Assembly: GCF_028453695.1 (NCBI RefSeq)
Contig: NC_135778.1
Location: 30,245,214-30,309,213 of the forward strand
DNA from: Augochlora pura
Taxonomy: Eukaryota > Arthropoda > Insecta > Hymenoptera > Halictidae
Reading direction: 5' to 3'
Length of the DNA stretch: 64,000 nt
Shown: one piece after another, positions 12,130 to 23,134 of the stretch
Layout: each line of letters starts with the position of its first letter
How positions within the stretch are numbered: position 1 is the first letter of the stretch
Program-made: the position numbers and the translations under genes
The notes under the pieces: model-generated
Told to the model about the DNA's origin: nothing
What the model saw: only the letters and a program-made list of their open reading frames with translations
Database searches by the model: none

Positions 12130-12305
12130 TCGTTCCTCGCGTGCGTAACAGCAGGTTAAAGCGTGCGCGCGCAGCCAAACTTATTCACCAATAACTTATA
12201 AACGAAGCCGCGGATTGCATTTTCACTAAGGAAAAAGTTACTTAAAATGATCACAGTTACCCCCCATTTCCCGATTGCGAGACATTTTTGGGACACCCTG
12301 TATAT
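12130..12305 (-). mobile_element. Dispersed GGTGTCC-ended repeat, copy C
   Basis: On the minus strand it starts ACAGGGTGTCCCAAAAATGT (right edge near 12302), followed by a TCTCGCAATCGGGAAATGGG block and by GCGGCTTCGTTTATAAGTTAT, which matches GTGGCTTCGTTTACGAATTAT of copy A. It is shorter than copies A and B on the distal side. Two overlapping minus-strand ORFs at 12156-12471 run through it and are shadows of the repeat. Confidence 0.6.
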
Positions 12306-13060
12306 AAGCTTTACCATACAGAGTATGTACATCTTCTTTTGTAACAATTTGAAAAACATCAAATAGCAATTTGCCAAATGCAGTCCTCCTACTACATCCG
12401 GCAACGAGTAATTTCCATTTCTCAAATTTACGACATAGAATATTAGTAAACAACATTACCGTCGCACTCACAGCGACATTCGTTCAACAATGTTTCAAAG
12501 CCAAGTGATGCAGTTTCATCGAAATCTTCGCGATATTTTCTGCGAACAACAAAATATCAATCGTTGAAACGATTAAAGCGAATATGTACATATGGTCCTC
12601 GTTTGATCGATAAGCAAATGATTTAATTGAACAGGATTGGATTAAGGGCAAGCGTTGAGAATCTGTTCGAACCGTTTAATATTACGGCGGACGAGTGAAA
12701 CTTGATATAAGAGGCACCTGAAGTACAATATCATATTAAGAGGAGTTGATCGGATGCCAGAGAATGTAAATCACTTAGGAGATCTCGTCATTCTGCATGC
12801 AAAATCGTAACGGATATGCAAAACTAGAGTAAAGTGCCAGATGTCGGTTGGCGACAGGAATAAGCGTGATACAGAGCAACGGCTGCGCAGACAATCGCGT
12901 GAAGTATTATTTCCATGATTGGCTAGTTTCAACGGGCTTGTATTATATCTATATGTACACATGTACAATACGTATACTATACATGCATTCACGTAGCCTG
13001 AGTTGTAACACATGATTGCGTGTGGCTCAGCGAACTACGTATGGTTGCAGACTGCAATGT
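12306..13060. other. Mixed-composition spacer, no gene seen
   Basis: Slightly GC-richer around 12820-13060. An 80-codon minus frame is not recognised. Confidence 0.35.
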
Positions 13061-13067
13061 AATTACG

Positions 13068-13225
13068 TCAGACAGCAGGAAGTATAGTCATTTTGTCGAA
13101 TTTCTTTATTTATTATTATCGTTTAAATTAGATTATTCACATAGAAAATACAATATTCTTACATACGAATTGGGTGTTAGACAGCAGGAAGTATAGTGAA
13201 TTTATTTATTTATTTTCTTAAGATA
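13068..13225. repeat. 98-bp direct duplication
   Basis: The segment AGACAGCAGGAAGTATAGT occurs near 13071 and again near 13169, and both copies are followed by GAATTT and a TTTATTTATT run. It could be a tandem duplication or the target-site footprint of a short 5'-truncated retroelement inserted on the minus strand. The evidence does not separate these. Confidence 0.5.
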
Positions 13226-14260
13226 AATACTTTGAACACATTCCTTAAGGAAATTATAGATAGTTTGCTTATAAAAATAAAACCGTCGACATTGTTTTTT
13301 CTTTAGTTTTAATCGTGTCTCCATTGGAGATAGAATGTTTTGCAACGAGTTCAGAGATACATACTTCTATTAAGTGAAATAAAACGAAGATTAGTGCAAT
13401 ATAGTTAATATTTATATTATTATTATTATGTACATTCCCCTCTGAAAGGTATCACAACACTCACAGAAAATTAAATAGGTTTGAGAAACCTATTTAAATT
13501 AATGTTAAATTAATGTAATTAAAACAAAATTATTACATACATATCTTTGGATCTTTTATATTATAATAGAAATAAAGTCAATGTGATAAAAAAGAATTAA
13601 ATGTTCTTTTCGCCGACATATTTATCGCGCTAATTACTTTTTGGACTAACTTCAGCAATCTGAAACTTCAATAATCTTCGAAATATTAGCTTCTATGGAT
13701 ATTTCGTATACGTATCGTACGAAATAAATTTTGCATATATAATTGCGTAACGTATTTCTAAATTATCAGAAATATGTTGTTGGCTAAAACTAAATCATAC
13801 GACAGTAATTAAATGTGATTAAACTATTCCCGGTTACTTGAAATATTTAATTGCTTATAAAATATAATCCCCTTTTAGCTATACATAAAATGGTGGCCTG
13901 TAACAATAACAATTTCAGTATCTGTATATGTAGACTACAAGTATAATATATGTATATATAAGACTTAATACCAAATATAAAACATTATCTGAAACTATAT
14001 GAATGAATACAATTTATACTAAATCAACAGGTGTTCTAATACTTCTAAGGAGGAGGGAGCCTATTTACGTGGTGATTAAATGGACACTAAAAGGTTTTCG
14101 ACTATAATTGAGTTAGGATTGAGTAGATTGAATTTAATATCACGTAGAAAATATTAATGCAAATGCCATTATACATTATGTTTTATTATATGGTTATAAT
14201 AATATTACACATACTCGTAGTATAACACATATTTACCGTGTTATACTAAATTGATCAATA
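13226..14260. other. AT-rich sequence, no gene seen
   Basis: No long frame, array or element recognised. Confidence 0.4.
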
Positions 14261-14269
14261 GTGATTTAA

Positions 14270-15180
14270 CTATAAATAGTTATACGTAGAAGAATATAGA
14301 GAAACATAGTGAAATATAATAAAGCATGGAAAAACAGGGAAAGATTGAAAAACTATAGGAAAGAATAGAGTAGAAGAAGAAAAGATAGAGTAAAACAAGA
14401 GAAAAATACTGAAAAATGGAGGAAAGTAGAGAAGAATAGCGAGAGATAGAGTAAAATTGGTAACAATGGAGTAGAATAGAAAAAAAAGCTGGCGAAGAAC
14501 GGGAAAAATAGAGAAAAATGGAGAAAAACAAAGAATTACAGAGAAGAAATACAGAAAATTAAAAAATATAAGGAAATAGAGGACAATAGAGACGAATAAG
14601 AAAAACTAGAAATAGGTTTAGAAGTCTAGGTAATAGTAGAGAAAATTACGGAAATATATAGAAAAATAGAGGAGAATAATGAGAAATAGTGAAAAATGAG
14701 GATGGATAATCAAAAATTACAAAAATGGAGGAAAATTCTGGAAAATGAAGAAAAATAGCGAAAAATAAAGAATAAAATAGTATAGAGAATAATAGTGAAA
14801 GATAGTGGAAAGTAGTAAAAAGAAGATAAGAATGCAAGCAGATGAAGAAAAACAGAAAAATATTGAAGAATAATGAAATGAGTCGGAAAAATAAGGAACA
14901 ACGGTGAAAAATCGAGGACAATACAGTAAAATAGTAAAGAATAGAGAAAATAGCCGAAAATAGCCGAAAATAGTGTAGAATAGTAGAAAACGCCGTAAAA
15001 TGACGGAGATTGAAGAAAATTTGACAAAAATACGGAAATACAGAAAATAAGAGACAACGAATAAAGTAGAGTAAATTATAGAAGAATAGACGGAGATAAA
15101 AAGAATAAAGAAAAATGGTCATGAGTGGAGAGAAGATTAAGATGGATAGGAAAGAATAATGAAAAATGGAGGAATGTGGT
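14270..15180 (+). repeat. 900-base purine-rich tract
   Basis: The plus strand is overwhelmingly A and G with scattered T and almost no C, built from degenerate units of the type GAAAAATAGAG and GAGAAATAGTG. Minus-strand ORFs of 83, 115 and 158 codons over it encode only F, S, Y, L and I-rich strings, which is exactly what the complementary pyrimidine sequence dictates, so I do not annotate them. The tract is a very long, decayed purine microsatellite. Strand asymmetry of this length can favour triplex structure, but that is inference. Confidence 0.85.
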
Positions 15181-15199
15181 GAAAAATAGACGCAAATAA

Positions 15200-15925
15200 C
15201 GAGCCGTCTGCAAATGATAATAAGTTTAAGAACAGGCTACCGCACGGTCGCCGTAATGCTACATCGCGAGCGTATACGGCGCAGCACGCCGCGATACTCG
15301 GACAGGGCGTTGAAATGTCCCGGTGATTTACAATAATCGTTAACGCCGTGTTCCCGGCGCATCGAAATATGTAAGAATATTTCTGCGCCCGCGTTGATAA
15401 CGTAAACATGTTAACCTGTCCAGATATAGAGCCAGAAATCCAGCGATAAATTGCGGCTGTACGCTTATTAATTCAGGTTCCATTCGAGTTGCACCGGCTA
15501 GTGCCAGTTGGACGAAGGAGCGAATTATATTTATAAAATTTCGCGGTGCTTGACGCGCTTAACTGTTGCTCGCGTGCAAACAGGAAACGAGCAGCCGCGC
15601 CGCTCGCCGGGGTCAAGAAATGTGGATATCATTTATCCGCGTCGGTATCAATGCTAGCGTCGCCGCTAGAAAAATCGCCGGCAGCTATGCAAACAGAAAG
15701 TTTCGAGTTTCGAGAACGCGATGCAGTTTATATACCGCGGTTCCGATATGCGATAACGCGGGCCGCATATGCGGAAGCGAGTATGCTGCACAGTTCTTTC
15801 AACGTCGGCTAAATCAGTTGATGAACGATAAGGTTTGTGTGTCCGTGGTTTTACTCAATGCACACATACATAATGCAATATTTATGCTAATTTACGGTTA
15901 TGCGCCTCGGCCGCGGGAATAATAT
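15200..15925. other. GC-rich island
   Basis: About 700 bases rich in CG dinucleotides, starting where the purine tract ends. Two overlapping plus-strand frames (15546-15812 and 15566-15922) reflect stop depletion and contain no domain I know. A TATAAAA at 15533 lies in an AT-rich gap just before the richest part, so a promoter is possible but unsupported. Confidence 0.3.
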
Positions 15926-15929
15926 AAGT

Positions 15930-16975
15930 TAGATTTCTATTAATCTTCGTTTATTCTATGATGCACGTGACTGTTACTACACTGGTTGTCCCTTTTAAGC
16001 TGAGATTCTAAAAGATCTCGTAGACACGTGATTTAATGAAAATAGGAATTGACACGTGTTCGTTAGTATAACGGGCAGTAAAATCGTGCGAGTAGTTTTT
16101 TACTACGAGATTATTTCAGGGTCATCTTATTTTTTTATCGTAAAGCTATATTTATCATTTCGGAATAGTGTTCTACGTAAAAAATGCACAACTTTTGTAT
16201 GAAACATTATTTTTGTAATACGAAGTTTTCAAATGATATAAAATACACGAACATGAAAAATCAGTTAAATATGTTAAAAAATGATCAACTCACAAAATAT
16301 GTTAACTCAACAAAATGACCAATGTAAAGCAGGTACAATTTGAAATAATTAAGCAAATGAAAATATTTGGCAAGCTGTTAAAATATTATTACCTTCACAC
16401 AGTTTGAAATCCCTCTTTTGTAATGTAAATGCGAAATGCATCTTTTGAATTCGTTTGAGAAATTATAATAGAATTATGCCAGAAATAGAACGTCTAATTA
16501 CACAGAACATGTGTTTCACAAGATTGGCACGAAACAACAACAGTTATTACTGAGACTGAATATTTATCTTGGGTGTTTATTATTTATAAAAACGTGAGAC
16601 CTACAGTTAGACAACATCTTCGTAAGTACCTCCGGAATACTGATATCCACGGCTATAAATATTCTCCAAGATTGCGCAATAAACAATGGCAAAAAGTAGA
16701 TGCATAATTTACACTTAGTGTTGATGATTTATTCGAACGAAAACAAAGAAAACAATTAATGAAACCTTAATTAGAATTTTAATCGCAACTCTATGAATTT
16801 CACAGCTGGTACTGTAATTATAATATAACAGACGAGGTATCGAGCAGATTTAGACAATATTTAATGCAATTAATGAATCACGATTTTATCTAAAATATTT
16901 GATTATGAGTCGCAGCTATCGTCGAAATTTTCAATTTAATTGCAGTATCGTCCTAGTTAGTTAAGATTTAACTTA
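15930..16975. other. AT-rich sequence, no gene seen
   Basis: No frame above 60 codons and no recognised repeat. Confidence 0.4.
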
Positions 16976-16977
16976 AT

Positions 16978-17185
16978 GTACGGAGTGGGGATTTTGCTTA
17001 TCCGAACATTTATTTTTACAATGTTCCGGTACCGAAACGTTCCATTATCTAATCATCGTATTATTTAGATACATTATCGTCTGGTATAGAACTTGAATAT
17101 AATTTTTAGATAACAAAGTGTTTCGGTATCAGGATATTACGAAAATAAACATTTGGATAAGAGACTCTCTATTCTACTTAAAATA
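16978..17185. mobile_element. pogo-like miniature inverted-repeat element
   Basis: The left arm contains GCTTATCCGAACATTTATTTT and GGTACCGAAACG. The right arm contains the inverted counterpart, with GTTTCGGTATC and AAAATAAACATTTGGATAAG. The arms pair through about 60 bases with mismatches and leave about 80 bases between them. TTATCCGAA-type ends are characteristic of pogo/Tigger relatives, and similar sequence occurs at 59.55-59.96 kb. There is no coding capacity, so it is nonautonomous. Confidence 0.6.
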
Positions 17186-17389
17186 CATACGGCTTTCGAT
17201 GTATTAGATACAAAGATTTTATTCCAATGTATAAATTATTTCAAATTAGAGTGCAATAAAGTGTTCGAATCTGTTTCTGATTCTCATGATGGCATGAAGG
17301 AAAAAGTTTCGATAGCTTTGAAATTTTGAATAATCGGAATGATGTACAATCGACGAAAAATTATACCGGTTAATATAAAATGTACAATG

Positions 17390-17690
17390 AATCAGTTTTT
17401 CTAAAGATTTTCGAATTACAGTATTGGGAAATAGAACAATTTCGTAGTTTAATTTTGAAATTCTTGTAGAGCGTGAAAATGCGAATACAATGAGTATAAT
17501 GATTGCATACTTTTGATTATTCAAATTCTAGATATTTGTGTCTGAAAATTCACTACTTAATAATTCAGATGTAAGTATCTCGAGGTTAACTGATGCAGAG
17601 TATATGTTCATTATCCTCGTTGGATTTGTCTCTTGATGCTTTACAAGAATATAGATAACAATTTATAGGGCGTCGTGTAAACAATAGCTT
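17390..17690 (-). mobile_element. Palindromic dispersed repeat, copy 2 (reverse orientation)
   Basis: Reverse-complemented, this stretch reads TTACACGACGCCCTATAAATT, then AATCCAACGAGGATAATGAA, CTCGAGATACTTACATCTGA, AGTAGTGAATTTTCAGACAC and the facing outer arm ending in CATTTTCACGCTCTAC. The order is the same as in the copies at 10.2, 58.9 and 62.3 kb, so it is a family member in the opposite orientation. The overlapping 92-codon minus frame (17246-17524) is a shadow. Confidence 0.6.
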
Positions 17691-17949
17691 AAATTCATCG
17701 CTGTAAAAACCCAATTACAATTTGTGAGGTTCATTTCATTCACTGAACGAAACAAATCAAATTTTCAACTATAGAAATCATTAAGTAGTTTTTTGTCTTG
17801 CGGCAAAGCAGTAAATCATTTAATTTTCTCGAGGATTTCGAAATGTTGACATTTGTCCACTGAAGAACTTATTTTCAGAAACTTTATGGTATATTTTGGT
17901 AGCCAGTAATCACGACAAAATGATAACAACTGAATTGTAGACAGAGTTG

Positions 17950-18115
17950 GTTATTATTATTATTCGCTTCGAATAATTATATATCATAAATAATTATTCG
18001 AACGAATTCTTTATAATAAATATTTTATTTAAACAAATTATTCTGTCAATTTATTCGAATATTTTTTATTCTCTCTTCAGAAAAATTATTCGAATGGAGT
18101 CATTCGGATAATAAT
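17950..18115. repeat. ATTATTCGAA-rich tract
   Basis: The motif ATTATTCGAA or its variants recur at least five times within about 160 bases. A similar cluster lies at 42.5-42.85 kb. A degenerate dispersed or tandem AT repeat. Confidence 0.5.
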
Positions 18116-19250
18116 GCAAATAACTTGTTACTGTTTGTATTTTTACGTGATTTGTAAAAATATATTTAAACGAATACATTTTGCTAAGCAATTATGCACA
18201 TTCAGAATCTCTTTAATATCTACTTCTCTGCTGATTATATTACATAGGTGTAAACTTTTTGTTTTTTTTTATATTCACAACATGAAAGACTACATGAACC
18301 AAACACGAGCGAGAATTGCGAATATGAATCCGCGAATGGAAGATGACTTTGTCTGCACGTGGTAGTATTATTTAGTTGTGCGTCACTGATTCATTCCAAC
18401 ATTAAGAAACAATTAACATCCACAAATAACAAACTTTGCGATGCAACATTTGAAAACAAGTTAATTGTATTAATCAACACGGAAGAAAATAATCAATAAA
18501 CTATAAAATAAACACTGTATTGTAGTTAATTAAAACGATTACGTTCCGAATGAATTCTTATTTGCATAAAATCTTGTTCGAAAAATTGTTATCCAAATAA
18601 ATTGTTATCTGGTTATATGGTTTGGTTTACGTTTAACAGAGAATATTGGAGAAGTTATGACTAAAATGAGGAATCCAATGTTTAAAAACTGATCTCCATG
18701 CGCACCAAGACCGATTTGAGGTAGAACTATATCTAGTCATCGTTTATCCGATAATTTCAACAGTTTTGCTCCCCATTATTCAATTCTATAAGTCAATTTC
18801 GAATTGCACTTATTCCGCGTGCATAAATAGCTACTCAAATTGAAATGTCTTCGCGAAGGAAAAAGTTTCTCAAGGATTATCAGCAGGGTTAACAGCAAAA
18901 GTCACTACGGGGAAGTCCCGTACAGCGCGGCATGGACGTCTATCGGACAAATTCTGAACTACGATCCGACAGAGACTCTGCGTCACGACGCCATCGCAGC
19001 TCAAAATTACAATGTTCACCCGGTAAACGTCCCACTCCGTTGTGCAGTTACAATTAAAAACAGTGTAAAAATGAAAAGCGTATTATCAAAGGAAAAATGA
19101 ATATACATATAATTATAAATAAATACGTTTTCTTGCAATTGATGCAGACTATTTTAATTTTGCATAAAAAAAACCGCAATGTAGAGGTAATTAGTAACAA
19201 ACAAATGTATAGTGTACGTAAATAACTGGATGACAATGAAAGTAACAGTA
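18116..19250. other. AT-rich upstream region, no gene seen
   Basis: Small plus-strand frames (18114-18365, 18840-19100) are not recognised. A GC-richer patch at 18840-19040 precedes the main island and could be a distal regulatory element. Confidence 0.35.
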
Positions 19251-19329
19251 ACCGTATATGGTCTGTTGTACAGCTCAGACTAAAACCGACCAATTAATTA
19301 TTGTCAGGAGTGCAGAAAGTCCACAAGTC

Positions 19330-20240
19330 GAATTACAACAGTTACGGTGTCCGGAATTGAAGCGGTCCATTGACAGAGATTCCGAATGGGCGTCCCAACG
19401 GGCATCCGAATGGGCGGCCATCGGCCGATCTCGGCCGAGCATTGTCGCGGTTGTCGGTCGGTTCGTCGGTTGTAGCCGCCCGCGCACTAGACCGGGCCGG
19501 TCGACGGGGGCCGAGGTTAGCCGAAGCCGGTCGAACACGGGCGAATAGTTCGCTCGAATCGCGCCGCCGCGATGCATCGCATCGGTTCGAACGCGCGCTC
19601 GCCCGGGCTGGCTGTCTCGCTCGTCTCCCTAGTGTGTGTCCCTAGTCGCTCGAGATTCGTCCTCTCCCTTATCGCTTAGCGCGACGGCGCGGCTTCGAAA
19701 ATAGGCGCGCTGCTGCTGTTGCCACTCGCGACGCCGCGACGCCGGCCGTCGTACGAGAACGGGCCGTGTCGTTTCCGCGTTGACAGCCCTGCGGACGATC
19801 CGCGCTAGTTGTGCAGCCTCTACAGTGTGTCTACTCTCTCGATGAACTTGTCGACCGCCTGTGACGCTTGAATGCGACCGGCGACGTGCGCGCGCGCGCC
19901 GACGACGATTGCCTCGTATAATCCGTGACAGGTTCTCGTTTAGATCGCGACGCCTGTGCCGCGCGCCGGCTCTCGTGTACCCGCGACACTCGCCAGTGAG
20001 AATTCGAGACGCGGTTTCGACCGTTCCTACGCTTCCTGCAGTGGTGTTCTTGCAAAACAGAAGGTGCGCGACGTGTAGATGTCTGCAGATATTTACGGCT
20101 CCTAAAAGCAAGTGCACGCGCACGCCGCGTGGTCTCTACGCGATCTGGCCCGCAACGAGCACGCGCCGGCGACGTTTCGGTGACAAAGCGCCGGACCATT
20201 CGATAACACCCGGTATGGATTCCCATCCGATGGTGAGTTT
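19330..20240 (+). promoter_or_regulatory. CpG-rich island: candidate promoter and 5' leader
   Basis: This is the richest CG stretch of the window, about 900 bases long with dense CG dinucleotides and no TATA box, as in CpG-type promoters. It ends at a start codon followed by a splice donor (20215 and 20233). In the last 400 bases three upstream ORFs close quickly: 19842-19871 (9 codons), 19872-19928 (18 codons, its ATG sharing the A of the previous stop) and 20079-20105 (8 codons). That would be an ordinary arrangement for a translationally buffered leader. The transcription start cannot be placed. The overlapping ORFs in several frames here are stop-depletion artefacts. Confidence 0.4.
20215..20232 (+). 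CDS. Candidate first coding exon (MDSHPM) before a splice donor
   Basis: An ATG in acceptable context (G at -3 and G at +4) opens six codons, M-D-S-H-P-M, and is followed immediately by GTGAGT, a full match to the 5' splice-site core. The exon would end in phase 0. It is the first ATG in its frame: the frame is open upstream as far as 19861 but contains no other ATG. Position at the downstream edge of the CpG island supports a first exon. I do not recognise the protein from six residues. No second exon is identifiable in the rest of the window, so a long first intron would be required. A longer N-terminus through a non-ATG start, or chance, remain possible. Confidence 0.3.
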
Positions 20241-20755
20241 CGCAACTTCTCTATTCTATTTCCGCGATGCTTGAATTTGTTTTATTTTCTCCTGGCCATG
20301 TTCGATTTCGTTTCTCACCGTTTCGAGATCCAACAAACTTGAGGTGCGTCATAGTCCTATGGTACACGTGTTCTCCGCCCGCTGTGGGACGGACAGCTAT
20401 TATGATGAGAGCTGTTTGTACTTGTTGTCGTACTTTGACGAGTTTGACGCGAGTCTGGCGAGATTTCTGGCAATAACTGGACTACGGATCTTTATGCAAA
20501 GTGAAATTTATATTCGTCAAGTACGATATGAATAAGTGAAACAAAGTGTTCCTTCTTTCTCGAGAAATTTCTGTTAGTTGAAATTAATGCAATCTGGACA
20601 CATAATCACAGCCAAATACATAGATATCCTTAAAGTTATTTATTATCAATATTGTTTGAAGTTACATCTAGCCATTTTTATTATAAATAAGTAAAATTCG
20701 CAGTCTAGAATAATAATAATTCGTCGAGTATGAATATTATACTTGATGTCATCAA
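20241..20755. other. Transition from island to AT-rich DNA (putative intron start)
   Basis: Two overlapping plus frames at 20267-20535 are not recognised. If the donor at 20233 is used, this is the beginning of the first intron. Confidence 0.3.
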
Positions 20756-20758
20756 TAG

Positions 20759-20903
20759 TTAACCCTCTTAGCGCCAACCTTTTGATTTCGATAATGTTTC
20801 GCGACACCTGATAATTAGAAAATTGAAAAAGGAATATAACTTGAGGAATAAAACGATCGTGGTCAACAACAACATATCGTTGTTCCACACTAAAAGGGTT
20901 GAG
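20759..20903. mobile_element. Small TTAA-flanked inverted-repeat element
   Basis: The left end TTAACCCTCTTAGCG and the right end CACTAAAAGGGTTGA form an imperfect terminal inverted repeat. TTAA at the left and TTGA at the right suggest a TTAA target duplication with one mutation. The family resembles the better-preserved elements at 21.75, 33.1, 36.2 and 49.5 kb. No coding capacity. Confidence 0.45.
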
Positions 20904-21480
20904 CGTTGAAATAAATGTACACGGTGTGTACGTATGAATTTTCTTTGTCTTCTGTAGCGTTATTAGAATCGACAAAAATTCGAATTATTGTTGTGATGAA
21001 AGAAATGGTAGGGCAAGGGTACGTGTGACGTTTATTCTGTAAAAGTTGTAGATACCGTAAAATTCTTTGAAAATGCGCTCCAAAATGACGTCAGTATTTG
21101 GAGATAGAGTTGCGGACGATTAGGAACCTGACGCTCTAGATTAAATGACCCAACAATCCGTTGAAATGTGATAAGTTATCTAGAGAATTTCGCAGGTGAC
21201 ACGTTCGAGTTTGTTTCATCATATTTCGAATGTTTCGCAGACTAGGCCACAGTTTCTGATTATTCACGATCTGATTAAACACTGCTGTCGACGATCAAAG
21301 TTTAATAATAGTTACTGTGATTTAGACCAACTTGCTAGAGTGCAAGTGCCAAAGAGTTTTAACGCAACGTGGACATTCTAGTTTGTCGGACTTGTTTCAA
21401 ATGATGTGAGAAAATTTTAAAACCGATGCAGCGTTTTCTGTGTAAATGAGGCTTCGATTATGATCGCATATTCAAACAGG
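20904..21480. other. AT-rich spacer, no gene seen
   Basis: A 61-codon plus frame (21196-21381) is not recognised. Confidence 0.35.
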
Positions 21481-21511
21481 TTAAAACGCGGCTGATTTTA
21501 TATACTGTGAT

Positions 21512-21692
21512 GTAATTGATACTTTATTATACACTGCAATTGCTACTTTATTATACACTGCAATTGCTACTTTATTATACACTGTAATTGCTACTTTATT
21601 ATACACTGCAATTGCTACTTTATTATACACTGTAATTCCTACTTTATTATACACTGTTATTGCTACTATATTATACACTGTAATTATAAACT
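21512..21692. repeat. 24-bp minisatellite, about 7.5 copies
   Basis: The unit is ATTGCTACTTTATTATACACTG plus two bases, repeated with very few changes (T for C near the end of alternate copies, C for G in one). Because 24 is a multiple of three, the minus strand shows an 80-codon frame with repeating VYNKVAIA. It is a by-product of the array and not evidence of a protein. Confidence 0.9.
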
Positions 21693-21750
21693 GTGATTTT
21701 GTAATTGCTAACTTACTGAACATTCTTACACAAGGTCGATAATCTCGTAA

Positions 21751-22248
21751 TTAACCCCTTGCACTACGATTCCTTTCAAGCTGCGTTGATTAGCATTTAC
21801 TTATCCTTAACCCCTTGCCGTACCATTTTCGTTACAATTACTATGATTAGAATCTTTTTGATCACACTAATTTCTTCGAAGATAAAGGAATTTTATATTC
21901 ATTATTTTCTTACGTCTGCTCTAATATTTAAATATTGCTAACAAGCGAGTAATATTTAATTCTTACTTAAAGGAGCGGATGAACATTCATACCTAACAAT
22001 TTATTACTAAAAATCTCCATCGCGAGTCTGACTCGTTAAAGTACGGCAAGGGGTTAATATTTTCCTTAATAGTGCCAGACAATTTTTGTTTCTTCTATTA
22101 TATTTATGCACTTTCGTTTCTAGACTTTGATAACAGAAGAATTTATTTTTACTTCGATATAGTGGAAATTAATAACATTAATATTTATTAGATCCTGCAT
22201 GAAATCTGTATCATGATTCTGACACGTTATTATAGTGCAAGGGGTTAA
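21751..22248. mobile_element. TTAA element, outer copy interrupted by a second element
   Basis: Starts TTAACCCCTTGCACTACGA and ends TATAGTGCAAGGGGTTAA, giving a terminal inverted repeat of about 15 bases just inside TTAA duplications. TTAA targets and ends beginning CCC are typical of the piggyBac superfamily, so I read it as a nonautonomous piggyBac-like element. Without the inner insertion it is about 250 bases long and matches the reverse complement of 33085-33327 along its length, including TCTAGACTTTGATAACA and TATTTTCCTTAATAG. No ORF for a transposase. Confidence 0.75.
21807..22057. mobile_element. TTAA element nested inside the outer copy
   Basis: A second element with ends TTAACCCCTTGCCGTAC and GTACGGCAAGGGGTTAA, a terminal inverted repeat of 13 bases after the TTAA, flanked by TTAA on both sides. 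It sits inside the element at 21751-22248. The related copy at 33085-33327 lacks this insert at the corresponding place, so the insertion is inferred by comparison with an unoccupied site. The ends differ slightly from the host element (CCGTAC in place of CACTA), so it is a sister subfamily. Confidence 0.75.
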
Positions 22249-22605
22249 CGTTATTGTAACTATTCATTGTCAAGTGCTGAAATATTGAATTTGAAATTAA
22301 ACTATACCGTTGAATTGCATAAAAATACAATGCGTGACCTTGTTTAGTTGCCTTTGAGCGGCGTTTGTCGCAGTGTGAACAGAAGAATTGTGTGAATGAA
22401 AAGACGGCCGACGGTTCGCCATTACTTCACAATTTTTGCTATAAATGACTAAAATATGCAGTCTAGATATTAGTGTCCGTTGATCGGTCAATACGTAGAT
22501 TGTCGCAGACGTTGCCAATGGCCGACAGTTGAATTGTCATTTGTGGCATAGAAAAGATCACCAATAACCGGCGCATAATTGGCAGCTTGCATTGCGGAGG
22601 TCACT
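22249..22605. other. Spacer, no gene seen
   Basis: Slightly GC-richer near 22340-22520. A 73-codon minus frame is not recognised. Confidence 0.35.
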
Positions 22606-22609
22606 GGTG

Positions 22610-22800
22610 GACCGACGTCCAATTTATTCATATTATTGATTCGAATAATTCTTCAATGCAATTGATATACAAATAATGTTTCGTTAACCCAGACCTAACC
22701 TGCTGACCTAACATTGTATTATGGAGGGCATAAGTGGCCGACGTTCAATTTATTCATATTATCGATTCGAGTAATTCCTCAATGTTGATAGAAATGAATA
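22610..22800. repeat. Direct duplication about 120 bp apart
   Basis: The block CAATTTATTCATATTATTGATTCGA with its upstream GTGG(A)CCGACGT occurs at about 22609-22650 and again, with few changes, at about 22733-22775. Between them lies a CTAACCTGCTGACCTAAC stretch. A tandem duplication of about 120 bases. Confidence 0.6.
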
Positions 22801-23134
22801 GTGATCTTTGTAAACCGATAACTGTAAATATAATAGATGTACGGTTTGTAATAATTAAGATGTGGATCTGTACGCAAATAAAAAATTGTCCAAATTAATT
22901 GTAAACTACACCGTTTAGACGAAAGTGTCTCTTCTTTTTAATAACTTTAATAAGTCGATTATATCGCGACGTACTTTTAAATTTTCTTTGATCTGTTGGT
23001 TTCTGTCAGAAATTAATAGATAAGACTTAATTAATAAATCACTAAGACTTAAATTTATTTGTACTACATAGAAAAATTGCAGTAAACATTTAAGCAATAT
23101 ATTCATTATTTTGATTACTCCATGCTATAGTAGT

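Noticed and set aside
14646..15122. 158-codon minus-strand ORF, the longest F/S/Y/L-rich frame
   Set aside because: It is the complement of a purine-only tract, which contains few stop-generating triplets on that strand; composition explains it completely.
19861..20214. Arginine-rich frame in phase with the candidate first exon
   Set aside because: It begins at GTG, not ATG, has no other in-frame ATG before 20215 and shows GC-island composition. Kept only as a note on the leader.
21481..21723. Minus-strand ORF with VYNKVAIA repeats
   Set aside because: A 24-base array has a period divisible by three, so any open frame stays open. No start context or flanking coding sequence supports a protein.
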